A stretch of 64,000 bases of DNA, from NCBI GenBank assembly GCA_031555315.1, contig JAVBUO010000005.1:372001-436000 (forward strand), read 5' to 3'. This DNA is from JAVBJV01 sp031555315. GTDB taxonomy: Bacteria > Pseudomonadota > Alphaproteobacteria > Acetobacterales > Acetobacteraceae. Positions 56,498 through 64,000 of this stretch are shown piece after piece (position 1 is the first letter of the stretch; each line of letters starts with the position of its first letter). The position numbers were made by a program, and so were the translations under genes. The notes beneath the pieces are model-generated. The model did not search any database, was not told the DNA's origin, and saw only the letters and a list, made by a program, of their open reading frames with translations.

Positions 56498-56980
56498 ATG
56501 ATGGACGGCGCAGAAACAAAAACCGAAACTTTGCTTGAGGTTGCCAATATCGAACGCATCATGGAGGCGATTCCGCATCGCTATCCGTTTTTGATGATCG
56601 ATCGTATTGTTGACATAAAGATCGGGGAATCAGCAGTCGGGATCAAGAACGTCTCGGTGAACGAGAATTTCTTTCAGGGCCATTTTCCGGCTCATCCGGT
56701 GATGCCGGGCGTTCTGATCATCGAAAGCATGGCGCAGACGGCGGCCGTGCTGGTGGTAGAAACCCTGGGGCAGGCGGCGAAGGGCAAGGTCGTGTATTTC
56801 ATGTCGGTGGAAGGTGCGAAGTTTCGCAGGCCGGTGGTGCCGGGCGATCAGTTGCGTATCCATATCGTCAAAGAGCGCAGCCGTGGTAATGTCTGGAAGT
56901 TCAAGGCGATCGCCCGGGTCGAGGGGACTGCGGTGGCCGAGGCGACCTATACCGCCATGATTATGGATAACGCCGGGTGA
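56498..56980 (+). CDS. fabZ: 3-hydroxyacyl-[acyl-carrier-protein] dehydratase FabZ
   Basis: 160 residues, hot-dog fold. The catalytic histidine is in FFQGHFPAHPVMPGV and the glutamate in LIIESMAQTA. IPHRYPFLMIDRI is the family N-terminus. It dehydrates hydroxyacyl-ACP in fatty acid elongation, competing with LpxA and LpxD for the same substrate pool. It overlaps lpxA by four bases. Confidence 0.97.
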   Translation: MMDGAETKTETLLEVANIERIMEAIPHRYPFLMIDRIVDIKIGESAVGIKNVSVNENFFQGHFPAHPVMPGVLIIESMAQTAAVLVVETLGQAAKGKVVYFMSVEGAKFRRPVVPGDQLRIHIVKERSRGNVWKFKAIARVEGTAVAEATYTAMIMDNAG

Positions 56981-57786
56981 ACCAGATCCATCCCAGCGCG
57001 ATCATCGCGCCGGGGGCCAAATTGGGCGCAAATGTCCAAATTGGTCCCTATTGTACGGTTGGCCCGCATGTGGAGCTCGGTGATGGGGTGCGGCTGGTGT
57101 CGCACGTCGTGGTCGACGGCCACACGAAAATCGGCGCGCAGGCTGTGCTGTTTCCGTTCTGCACGGTAGGGCTGGCGCCACAGGATCTGAAGTACAAAGG
57201 CGAGGAAACCCAAACCGAGATCGGACCACGCACGCAGATCCGCGAGCACTGCTCGATCCATCGCGGCACGGTGACCGGCAGCGGCATCACCAGGATCGGT
57301 GCGGACTGCCTGCTGATGGCCGTGGTTCATGTGGCGCACGACTGCGTGCTCGGCAATGGTGTGGTGGTCGCCAACAACGTCGTGCTGGGTGGTCATGTCG
57401 AGGTGGGTGACGCGACGGTGATCGGCGGATCGGCTGCGATCCATCAGTTCGTGCGGATCGGGCGCGGGGCGATGGTGGGGGGCGTATCGGGCGTCGAGGC
57501 CGATGTCATTCCCTTCGGCAGTGTGCTCGGCAATCGTGCGCGGCTGACCAGTCTGAACGTGATCGGGCTACGGCGCCGGGGGGTCGGCAAGTCGGACATT
57601 CTCAGTCTGCGTGCGGCCGTGCGTGCTCTGTTTCATGGGGACGGGGTGCGGGCGGAGCGCATCGGTGCGGTCGACGCCAAGTGGGGAAATCAACCTTTGG
57701 TTGCGGAAATTCTGGCGTTCATGCGCGCACCCAGCCACCGCGGTTTGATCAGGGCGGCATGGAGCCACGCCGAGCGCGACGATTAG
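56977..57786 (+). CDS. lpxA: Acyl-ACP--UDP-N-acetylglucosamine O-acyltransferase
   Basis: 269 residues, left-handed beta helix of hexapeptide repeats, starting IHPSAIIAPGAKLG. The catalytic histidine is in AVVHVAHDCVLG and IREHCSIHRGT is conserved. It catalyses the first step of lipid A synthesis. The GTG start at 56977 overlaps the fabZ stop (GTGA). Confidence 0.97.
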   Translation: MNQIHPSAIIAPGAKLGANVQIGPYCTVGPHVELGDGVRLVSHVVVDGHTKIGAQAVLFPFCTVGLAPQDLKYKGEETQTEIGPRTQIREHCSIHRGTVTGSGITRIGADCLLMAVVHVAHDCVLGNGVVVANNVVLGGHVEVGDATVIGGSAAIHQFVRIGRGAMVGGVSGVEADVIPFGSVLGNRARLTSLNVIGLRRRGVGKSDILSLRAAVRALFHGDGVRAERIGAVDAKWGNQPLVAEILAFMRAPSHRGLIRAAWSHAERDD

Positions 57787-58149
57787 CTGAGGCGGCGCGC
57801 GATCTGAACGGTTCAGTTCAGAAAGCGCGCGGTGCTACAGCCGATAGCTTCGCTATGGCAGGCGGTGACGGCCTGCTCTATCGCGGCGAGTGTCAGATTG
57901 AGGTGGAGCTTTTCTGCTTCTGTGGCCAGCATGCGCAGGCAGCCAATGATGCCGGACGCGCTGTTTTCGAGTGGATCGACGGAATCCATAAGGCACCGTA
58001 ATCGTTCAAGTCAGTGAATGATTTTTTTATGTTAGCCGGGGAACTTATCGCTGAAAAAGGCTATGTCGTGCAACAGAAATCGTATGTAGGGCTATATGAG
58101 ATTATTATACCAGCTCTACTGGAAACGCACTTCTAGACTTAGGGTATAA
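57787..58149. other. 363-base gap between lpxA and lpxI
   Basis: The left half holds a possible antisense gene (see next entry). The right half, from about 57990, is much more AT-rich than its surroundings. It includes a 35-codon frame (58029-58136) and AT-rich promoter-like words such as TATTAT at 58103, and continues into the AT-rich first codons of lpxI. No RNA gene, insertion sequence end or attachment site was recognised. Confidence 0.6.
57813..57989 (-). CDS. Possible small protein of unknown function, 58 residues
   Basis: An open frame from the ATG at 57989 to a TGA at 57813 encodes a compact, plausible polypeptide. It has an acidic N-terminus (MDSVDPLENS), then two predicted amphipathic helices (GIIGCLRMLATEAEKLHL and LAAIEQAVTACHSEAIG) and three cysteines in total. 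It faces lpxA. No family is recognised and no strong ribosome site is visible upstream, so it could be a chance frame. The helix-turn-helix-like amphipathic pattern and its filling of an otherwise empty gap are the arguments for it. Confidence 0.45.
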   Translation of the reverse strand: MDSVDPLENSASGIIGCLRMLATEAEKLHLNLTLAAIEQAVTACHSEAIGCSTARFLN

Positions 58150-59004
58150 ATGACAGTTGAAATTTCAACTTTAGGTATTATTGCCGGCAGCGGCCCGCTT
58201 CCAGGGCGGGTTGCCGCTGCTGCCGTTGCCGCCGGGCGTCATGTCTTCATCGTCGGCATCGAAGGGTTCGCCGAACCGGCGGTGATCGGTGCCTGGCCAC
58301 ATGCAACCGTACGGCTGGGCGCGGCCGGCAAGCTGCTGTCGTTGATGCGCAATGCGGGGGTGAGGGATCTGGTGCTGGTCGGGCCGGTTCGGCGTCCGTC
58401 GTGGCTCAGCCTCTATCCCGATGCGGAAGGCGCCAAACTGCTGACCAGGATCGGCAAGGCGGCGTTTTCCGGTGACGACGGTCTGCTGGCGGCGATTGTG
58501 CGCGTACTGGGGGAAGAAGGGTTTCGTGTGTTGGGCGCACATGAGGTGCTGACCGAGGCGCTGGCCCCCGAAGGGCTGTTGAGCCGCGCCGCGCCGGATG
58601 CGGCGGCGATGGCTGATATCCGCCGTGGCGTGGATGTCGTGCGCATGCTGGGGCGTGTGGATGTCGGGCAGTGCTGTGTGGTGCAGCAGGGCGTGGTGCT
58701 GGCGGTGGAAGCGATCGAAGGCACCGACGCCATGCTGGCGCGCGCGGCGGCCTTGTGCCGGCCAGGGGCGCCGGGCGTGTTGGTGAAACTGGTGAAGCCG
58801 GGGCAGGATCGCCGTGCCGACCTGCCGACCATCGGCCCCAATACCATGCTTGGCGCCAAGGCTGCCGGGCTGGCGGGGATTGCATTCGAAGGGAACGGCA
58901 CCATTCTGTCCGATCGGGAAGGCACGGTCGCTGCGGCTGATGCGAACGGGCTGTTTCTGCTGGGACTGAGTGAGGCCGAGATCAGGGAGAGTCAGACGCC
59001 ATGA
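58150..59004 (+). CDS. lpxI: UDP-2,3-diacylglucosamine pyrophosphatase LpxI
   Basis: 284 residues of the LpxI (DUF1009) family, which replaces LpxH in Alphaproteobacteria. LGIIAGSGPLPGRVA opens the N-terminal domain. LVKPGQDRRADLPTIGPNT carries the conserved acidic active-site segment near residue 222. It hydrolyses UDP-2,3-diacylglucosamine to lipid X. The usual partner lpxB does not follow; a glyoxalase gene overlaps its end by four bases instead. The ribosome site is weak. Confidence 0.93.
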   Translation: MTVEISTLGIIAGSGPLPGRVAAAAVAAGRHVFIVGIEGFAEPAVIGAWPHATVRLGAAGKLLSLMRNAGVRDLVLVGPVRRPSWLSLYPDAEGAKLLTRIGKAAFSGDDGLLAAIVRVLGEEGFRVLGAHEVLTEALAPEGLLSRAAPDAAAMADIRRGVDVVRMLGRVDVGQCCVVQQGVVLAVEAIEGTDAMLARAAALCRPGAPGVLVKLVKPGQDRRADLPTIGPNTMLGAKAAGLAGIAFEGNGTILSDREGTVAAADANGLFLLGLSEAEIRESQTP

Positions 59005-59396
59005 GCGAAGATTACAGTTTCCTGCACACGATGATCAGGGTCGGAAATCTCGACCGTTCGGTGAGATTTTATACCGAATGCCTGGGGATGCGCGAACTGC
59101 GCCGCACCGATGTGCCGGATGGAAAATACACGCTGGTCTTCGTGGGCTACGGACCGGAGCCCGCGCATTCGGTGATCGAGCTGACATACAACTACGGCGT
59201 CGAGAAATACGAACTCGGCACCGCATTCGGCCATCTGGCGATTGGTGTGCCCGATATCAGGGCCTCGGTCGAAAAGATCCGCGCGGCGGGCGGCAAGGTT
59301 ACGCGCGAACCCGGCCCGGTGAAGTTCGGCAGCACGGTGATCGCGTTCGTCGAAGACCCGGACGGTTATAAAATCGAACTGATCGAACGCAAATAA
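59001..59396 (+). CDS. gloA: Lactoylglutathione lyase (glyoxalase I), VOC family
   Basis: 131 residues with two VOC modules. Metal ligands fit H in FLHTMIRVGNLDRS (residue 8), E in VIELTYNYG, H in FGHLAIGV and E in YKIELIER. RSVRFYTECLGM is a family signature. It converts the methylglyoxal-glutathione adduct to S-lactoylglutathione. The short form without extra loops is typical of the nickel-type bacterial enzyme. It is coupled to lpxI by an ATGA overlap. Confidence 0.95.
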   Translation: MSEDYSFLHTMIRVGNLDRSVRFYTECLGMRELRRTDVPDGKYTLVFVGYGPEPAHSVIELTYNYGVEKYELGTAFGHLAIGVPDIRASVEKIRAAGGKVTREPGPVKFGSTVIAFVEDPDGYKIELIERK

Positions 59397-59426
59397 AAAC
59401 GAACGCGGTGAAAGCATAAGCACAGA

Positions 59427-59459
59427 AGAACCGGCGGGACAGATCCCGCCGGTTCTTTG
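59427..59459. terminator. Bidirectional terminator between gloA and the NO reductase
   Basis: A perfect 13-bp stem AGAACCGGCGGGA / TCCCGCCGGTTCT with a 4-base loop lies between the two convergent genes, with T-rich sequence on the plus strand and A-rich before it. Confidence 0.85.
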
Positions 59460-59504
59460 TTTGCAAAAGTGGAAGGACGCATCACTGCGCCCTTCCAAGG
59501 TGGG

Positions 59505-61775
59505 TCAGACGCGCTGGGTCGCGCCGCTGACCTGTGCACTGCCGCCCTGCTTTCCAGCCAGCTTCAGGGCGAAGAAGATCAAAAACAGCAGGCCGACGCC
59601 GAATACGATGTCACCCGGCACACGCAGCCACACCATGGCGCGCATGAACTCGGACTGCACCACTTCCGGCGAGCGGGCGAACCACAGGCCCTCCGAGATG
59701 GACGCCCACGCCTGATAGATGCCGGCCGGCACCAGCGACATGAACACCATCATCGCCAGCCCGATGTTCAGACCCCAGTACATCGGCTTCAGCAGGTTGT
59801 CGGCCCAGTTGGCGACCGGCGTCAGCCCGCGCAGGCAGAACAGCATCAGACCGATCCCCAGCATCCCATACACGCCGAACAGCGCGGCATGGCCATGGGC
59901 TGCGGTCAGGTTCAGACCCTGCACATAGTAGAGCGAGATCGGCGGGTTGATGGTGAAGCCCAGCAGGCCGGCGCCCACGCAGTTCCAGAAGCCGACCGCC
60001 ACGAAGCACAGGATCGGCCAGCGATAGGCGGCCACCCACGGCGCCGCCTTGGACCGGCGGTAGTTGCTGTAGCCTTCGAAGCCCACCAGCGCCAGCGGCA
60101 CCACTTCCAGCGCCGAGAACATAGCGCCGATGGCGATCACCGAAGTCGGTGTGCCGGTGAAGTACAGATGATGCAGCGTACCCAGAATGCCGCCGAACAG
60201 GAACACGATGGTTTCCAGAACGATGGCGGTGTGGGCGGTGGACGAACGGATCAGGCCGAGCTTCGAGAAGATCAGCGCGATCACCGCGGTGGCGAACACT
60301 TCGAAGAAGCCTTCCACCCACAGATGGACCAGCCACCAGCGCCAGTATTCGACCATCGCGTAGTGAGTCTTCTGGCCCCACATCAGCGACGACGCATAGA
60401 ACAGCCCGATGCAGGTCGCGGCCACGAACACCATGGCGATCAGGCCGCGGCTTTCGGACGGGCGCATCAGCGCGGGCCACAGGGCGCGCGCCATCAGCAC
60501 CAGCCACAGGATCAGGCCGATGAACAGCAGGTACTGCCACAGACGGCCCATGCTGGTGTATTCCAGACCCTGGTTGCCGACCCAGAAGCTGAAGTCCACG
60601 CCGGCGCGCTGTAGGGTGCCGATCCAGCTCGTTGCGATCGAACCGGCGACCAGAAAGACCAGCGCGATGAACAGGAAGTTCACACCGAACACCTGGAATT
60701 TCGGCTCGTGCCCGGACAGGGCGGGGGCGATGTAAAGCCCGGTCGCCAGCCACGCGGTCGCGATCCAGAACACGCTGAGCTGCGTGTGCATGGTGCGGCT
60801 CATGCTGAACGGCAGGATGTCGGCGATCGGGATACCGAAGAACGCCTCGCCTTCGACCGCGTAGTGCGCCGAGATGACGCCCATCCCGACCTGCACCAGG
60901 AACAGTGCGATCACCACGTAGAAATACTTCAGCGTGGCCTTCATCGACGGGGTCGGCCGCAGCCCGAGCAGCGGGTCGGTGGCCGGGACGGTCGGGTCGG
61001 CTTCCTCGTGGTTCGAGACGTGCAGCCAGATCAGGCCGGCAACTCCCGCCAGCAGGAGAATTATGCTGGCGACCGACCATACCCCTGTGCCCGTTGTCGG
61101 CGTGTTGCCGACCAGCGGTTCGTGCGGCCAGTTGCTGGTGTAGGTCAGGTTGGTTTCACCCGGACGGTCGGTGGTTGCGGACCAGCTCGACCAGAACACG
61201 AAAGCGGGCAGCGCCTTTAGCATGTCCTCGTCGCGGATCACGCCGTTCATCATCGCGTATTGTTCGCGCAATGCGTTGAGCGACGGATCGCCGCCGAACA
61301 GCGCGCGATAGTGCATGGCGACCTGTTCGATCACCGCGGCGCGGTCGGCCGAAACTGTCAATACGCCGGTGGCAGGGTCGTAAGTGTTGGTGCGCATCTG
61401 TGTTCTCAGGCGTGCCCGCAGGGCGCCCTGCGCTTCTTCCGAAAGCTGCTCGAAAGGTTTGCCGGCTTCGTGCTGTGCCCAGTAGTCCAGCAGCCCGACG
61501 GCTTCGCGGTGCAGCCAGTCGGCCGACCAGTCGGGCGCGATGTAGCTGCCGTGTCCCCACACGGAACCGACTTGTTGTCCGCCGGATGCCAGCCAGGCCT
61601 GCTGACCGAGCTGAATATCGTCGCCGGTATAGAGAGTACGACCATCGGCCGTGACGACTTTCTGGGGAATGGGGGGGGCTGTTTGATAGATTTCCCGGCC
61701 TTGCCATCCCAGAATGGCGAAGGAGCAGAAAAACATTATGGTGAGCCACCACCATAACTTGCGCGACGATTTCAT
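59505..61775 (-). CDS. norZ: Quinol-dependent nitric oxide reductase (qNOR, NorZ type)
   Basis: 756 residues in one chain. An N-terminal helix and periplasmic cytochrome-c-like domain has no CxxCH heme motif, which marks the quinol-using form. About 13 membrane helices of the heme-copper oxidase fold follow. Likely heme and non-heme iron ligands are in RTMHTQLSVFW, HLWVEGFFEVFATA, HHLYFTG and AAHGHAALFG. It reduces NO to N2O with electrons from quinol, detoxifying nitric oxide or completing partial denitrification. No norC, norQ or norD is nearby, as expected for qNOR. The upstream region holds an NsrR-like site. Confidence 0.95.
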   Translation of the reverse strand: MKSSRKLWWWLTIMFFCSFAILGWQGREIYQTAPPIPQKVVTADGRTLYTGDDIQLGQQAWLASGGQQVGSVWGHGSYIAPDWSADWLHREAVGLLDYWAQHEAGKPFEQLSEEAQGALRARLRTQMRTNTYDPATGVLTVSADRAAVIEQVAMHYRALFGGDPSLNALREQYAMMNGVIRDEDMLKALPAFVFWSSWSATTDRPGETNLTYTSNWPHEPLVGNTPTTGTGVWSVASIILLLAGVAGLIWLHVSNHEEADPTVPATDPLLGLRPTPSMKATLKYFYVVIALFLVQVGMGVISAHYAVEGEAFFGIPIADILPFSMSRTMHTQLSVFWIATAWLATGLYIAPALSGHEPKFQVFGVNFLFIALVFLVAGSIATSWIGTLQRAGVDFSFWVGNQGLEYTSMGRLWQYLLFIGLILWLVLMARALWPALMRPSESRGLIAMVFVAATCIGLFYASSLMWGQKTHYAMVEYWRWWLVHLWVEGFFEVFATAVIALIFSKLGLIRSSTAHTAIVLETIVFLFGGILGTLHHLYFTGTPTSVIAIGAMFSALEVVPLALVGFEGYSNYRRSKAAPWVAAYRWPILCFVAVGFWNCVGAGLLGFTINPPISLYYVQGLNLTAAHGHAALFGVYGMLGIGLMLFCLRGLTPVANWADNLLKPMYWGLNIGLAMMVFMSLVPAGIYQAWASISEGLWFARSPEVVQSEFMRAMVWLRVPGDIVFGVGLLFLIFFALKLAGKQGGSAQVSGATQRV

Positions 61776-61816
61776 AGGTTTTCTCCGGAAGACCTGAAGT
61801 CGGTTGGTAGCCGAGA

Positions 61817-61839
61817 TATGCGCATTTTAAATACTTATT
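61817..61839 (-). promoter_or_regulatory. Candidate NsrR-type operator upstream of the NO reductase
   Basis: The 23-base stretch TATGCGCATTT-T-AAATACTTATT matches 15 of 22 half-site positions of the NsrR consensus (AAGATGYATTT inverted repeat) and keeps the central ATTT-N-AAAT. A further half-site, AAATACGC, follows at 61843-61850. It lies about 40 bases before the NO reductase start. The identification is by eye. Confidence 0.35.
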
Positions 61840-61887
61840 TTGAAATACGCAAATTTTCGGACACTTTGTTGCGCCACAGTTTCAAAA

Positions 61888-61922
61888 TTATAAGAAAGGC
61901 ACGTTAAGTGCCTTTCTTATAA
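61888..61922 (-). terminator. Terminator of gltX
   Basis: A perfect 15-bp inverted repeat (arms TTATAAGAAAGGCAC and GTGCCTTTCTTATAA) with a 5-base loop stands 25 bases past the gltX stop. On the minus strand it continues into TTTTG. Confidence 0.8.
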
Positions 61923-61946
61923 CCATTTTATAAATTACTTGCTGGC

Positions 61947-63344
61947 TTACGCGACCGCGGCGGCGATTCGGGTCTGTGTCTCATCCGGCCCCAACGCTGC
62001 CAGCGTTGCATCGATCGGCGGGCTGGTGGTCGTGCCGGTCAGCGCAGCGCGCAGCGGTTGCGCCACGGCGCCCAGCTTGACGCCTTTTTCTTCGGCGAAG
62101 GCCTTCAACATATCGTGCAACTGCGCGGCTTCGAACGGTGTCGCTTTCAGCCGCACAGCGAGTTCGCGCAGCATGGTCTTCGCAGTGTCGGTCAGCAGGG
62201 CGGCGGCTTTGGCGTCGAATGCGAAAGGCGCGGGGCGGGCCAGAAATGCCGCGGCATCGGCCAGTTCCACCAGGGTTCTCGCACGTTCCTTAAGGCCCGG
62301 CATCAGGGTGCGGATCCGTGCTTTGGCGGCATCGTCCAGCCGCAGTCCTTCGCGCGCTGTCAGACGGTCGATCACATCGGCTGTCAGCCGCGTATCGTCG
62401 GCCTGACGCAGCCAGACACCGTTCACGTGATCGAGCTTCGCATAATCCATGCGGCTGGCGGCGCGGCCGACATCGGACACGTCGAACAGCTTCACCGCCT
62501 CTTCGCGGCCGACGATTTCGGTATCGCCGTGTCCCCAGCCGAGGCGCAGCAGATAGTTGATCAATCCTTCCGGCAGATAGCCGCGTTCCCTGAATTCCAT
62601 CACGTTCACGGCGCCGTGGCGTTTCGACAGTTTTGCACCGTCGGCGCCGTGGATCAGCGGGATGTGTGCGAACGCGGGCGGCGTCCAGCCCATCGCGTCG
62701 TACACCATGCGCTGGCGGAAGGTGTTGGTGATGTGATCATCGCCGCGGATCACCGTGGTGATGTTCATGTCGTGATCGTCGACCACCACCGCGTGCAGAT
62801 AGGTCGGGCGGCCGTCGCTGCGCAGGATGATCATGTCGTCCAGTTCGGCGTTGGCGACATGGATCGTGCCCTGCACCAGATCGTGCACGACGGTTTCCCC
62901 CTCGCGCGGGGCCTTGATGCGGATGGCGCCTTTCGCACCCGGCGGCGCTTCCGATGGATCACGGTCGCGCCAGTAACCGTTGTAGCGCGGCGGGCGTCCT
63001 TCCTTCATCGCCGCTTCGCGCATCGCGGCCAGTTCCTCGGGCGTGTCGAATGCCAGATACGCCTTGCCCGTGCGCAGCAGTTCGTGCGCGACCTCGGCAT
63101 GGCGCGGCTCGCGCGCACGCTGGAACACCGGCGGCTCGTCGGGGTGCAGGCCCAGCCAGTCCAGCGCTTCCAGAATGGCGGCGGTTGCACCGGGCACTTC
63201 GCGTTCGCTGTCGGTGTCCTCGATCCGCAGCAGGAACTTGCCGCCGTGATGGCGCGCGTGCAGCCAGTTGAACAGGGCGGTGCGAACGCCGCCGATATGC
63301 AGAAACCCGGTGGGAGACGGGGCGAAACGGGTGATGATCGACAT
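61947..63344 (-). CDS. gltX: Glutamate--tRNA ligase
   Basis: 465 residues, class I synthetase. The HIGH-type motif is in PSPTGFLHIGGVRTALFNW at residue 9, and the KMSKS-type loop in GAKLSKRHGAVN near 240. The rest is the helical anticodon-binding domain. Many Alphaproteobacteria carry two GltX enzymes, one of which misacylates tRNA-Gln. Sequence alone does not tell which this is. The ATG at 63344 gives the standard N-terminus MSIITRFAPSP. Confidence 0.96.
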   Translation of the reverse strand: MSIITRFAPSPTGFLHIGGVRTALFNWLHARHHGGKFLLRIEDTDSEREVPGATAAILEALDWLGLHPDEPPVFQRAREPRHAEVAHELLRTGKAYLAFDTPEELAAMREAAMKEGRPPRYNGYWRDRDPSEAPPGAKGAIRIKAPREGETVVHDLVQGTIHVANAELDDMIILRSDGRPTYLHAVVVDDHDMNITTVIRGDDHITNTFRQRMVYDAMGWTPPAFAHIPLIHGADGAKLSKRHGAVNVMEFRERGYLPEGLINYLLRLGWGHGDTEIVGREEAVKLFDVSDVGRAASRMDYAKLDHVNGVWLRQADDTRLTADVIDRLTAREGLRLDDAAKARIRTLMPGLKERARTLVELADAAAFLARPAPFAFDAKAAALLTDTAKTMLRELAVRLKATPFEAAQLHDMLKAFAEEKGVKLGAVAQPLRAALTGTTTSPPIDATLAALGPDETQTRIAAAVA

Positions 63345-63467
63345 GCAGGCTGTTTAGAGGATGTCCCTGCTTCATGGAAGCGCCTCGAAATCAGGGGCGA
63401 GATGATTTAAACCTTCTGTGGAAATTATGCGTGCGAAATACACCCGGAGGGAAAAGTCAGCACACCC

Positions 63468-64000
63468 ATGCCTGGACAGAACCTGATGCATCGCCTGCTC
63501 GACGCGCAGGGCGGGCGCTTCGTGCTGTGGCTGCCGGTGGCGATGGGGCTGGGCGTGGCGCTCTATTTCGCGCTGCATTTCGAACCGCCGTTATGGTGGG
63601 GGGCAGCGGCGTTGGCGCTGAGCCTGGCGGGTTACCTGATCGTGCGGCGGCGCCTTGCCTGGCGGGCGCTACTGTTCGGGCTGTGTGCGGCAGCGCTGGG
63701 GTTTTTCGCGGCACAGTGCCGCACCGCCAGCCTGCCGCAACAACAGGCCCTGCCACGCACGGCGCAGGTGGTGGACGGCGTTGTCGCGGCTGTCGACGTT
63801 CTGCCCGACGGACGGCGCATCGTGCTCGACGGGGCGCGGCTGTCGGCGGATGCCGCACCGCTGCAGCGGCAGGTGCGCGTGCGGTTGCGCGCCGGGGATG
63901 ATGTCGCGCTGCAGGCGGGCGACCGCGTGCGGGTGCGGGCGCGTTTCATGCCGCCGGCCTGGCCGGCTTACCCGGGGGCGGCGGATTTTCAGCGCACCGC
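63468..64000 (+). CDS. comEC: ComEC/Rec2-family DNA uptake channel protein (partial, N-terminus only)
   Basis: The first 177 codons are visible and run off the right edge. The protein begins MPGQNLMHRLLDAQGG, has two or three hydrophobic segments (about residues 18-38, 43-60 and 68-85), then an OB-like soluble domain (DUF4131) with GDRVRVRARFMPPAWPAYPG. That last segment precedes the ComEC membrane channel domain in the family. ComEC carries single-stranded DNA across the inner membrane in transformation. CGGAGG at 63446 is 16 bases before the ATG, so the start could be the second ATG at 63486 or another codon nearby. It diverges from gltX. Confidence 0.8.
   Translation, partial: MPGQNLMHRLLDAQGGRFVLWLPVAMGLGVALYFALHFEPPLWWGAAALALSLAGYLIVRRRLAWRALLFGLCAAALGFFAAQCRTASLPQQQALPRTAQVVDGVVAAVDVLPDGRRIVLDGARLSADAAPLQRQVRVRLRAGDDVALQAGDRVRVRARFMPPAWPAYPGAADFQRT

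Overview
This GC-rich window reads as a chromosomal segment of an alphaproteobacterium. The best fit is the Rhodospirillales/Acetobacteraceae side, inferred from gene order (tRNA-Leu-tig-clpP-clpX-lon-hupB, then nuoA-N, then lolC-lolD-dnaE, then rpsB...lpxI), short ProRS, RNase J, a DUF1467 protein and LpxI instead of LpxH. No 16S gene is present, so the family is an inference. Nearly all the DNA is coding, and most of it is core housekeeping.

Layout. (1) 1-7600 is an accessory block. A YifB/ComM AAA ATPase (cut by the window edge) and a histone-deacetylase-like acetylpolyamine amidohydrolase run leftward. Diverging from them are an M20 deacylase, a hydantoinase/carbamoylase-type amidase, an MlrC-type M81 peptidase broken by one frameshift, and an M20D amidohydrolase. 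(2) 7726-14520 is the protein quality-control block: tRNA-Leu, trigger factor, ClpP, ClpX, Lon and HU. (3) 14670-14974 holds tRNA-Val and tRNA-Asp. (4) 15203-29409 encodes all 14 subunits of complex I (nuoA to nuoN), with no inserted genes. It runs without a visible terminator into birA, coaX, rnj, a DUF1467 gene, proS, lolC, lolD and dnaE (to 39566). (5) 39606-44830 is an iron or metal-chelate uptake island. A TonB-dependent receptor faces left, a periplasmic binding protein, permease and ATPase face right, and a Fur-box-like palindrome lies between them. (6) 45123-57786 is the translation / envelope biogenesis block: rpsB, tsf, pyrH, frr, uppS, cdsA, dxr, rseP, bamA, skp-like, lpxD, fabZ, lpxA. 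(7) A 363-bp AT-rich gap carries a possible antisense 58-residue gene and separates lpxA from lpxI-gloA. (8) A quinol-type nitric oxide reductase and gltX run leftward, and the beginning of comEC runs off the right edge.

How the genes fit together: ClpXP, Lon and trigger factor handle folding and proteolysis. Complex I feeds the respiratory chain. The rpsB-lpxI block couples translation factors to undecaprenyl phosphate, phospholipid, isoprenoid, outer-membrane protein and lipid A synthesis. The accessory parts are the hydrolase cluster, the iron island and the NO reductase.

I did not find a convincing new multi-gene system. The observations most worth checking are the cluster of metal amidohydrolases with its frameshifted MlrC member, the lpxA-lpxI gap with its antisense small ORF, and the operators in front of the iron island and the NO reductase.
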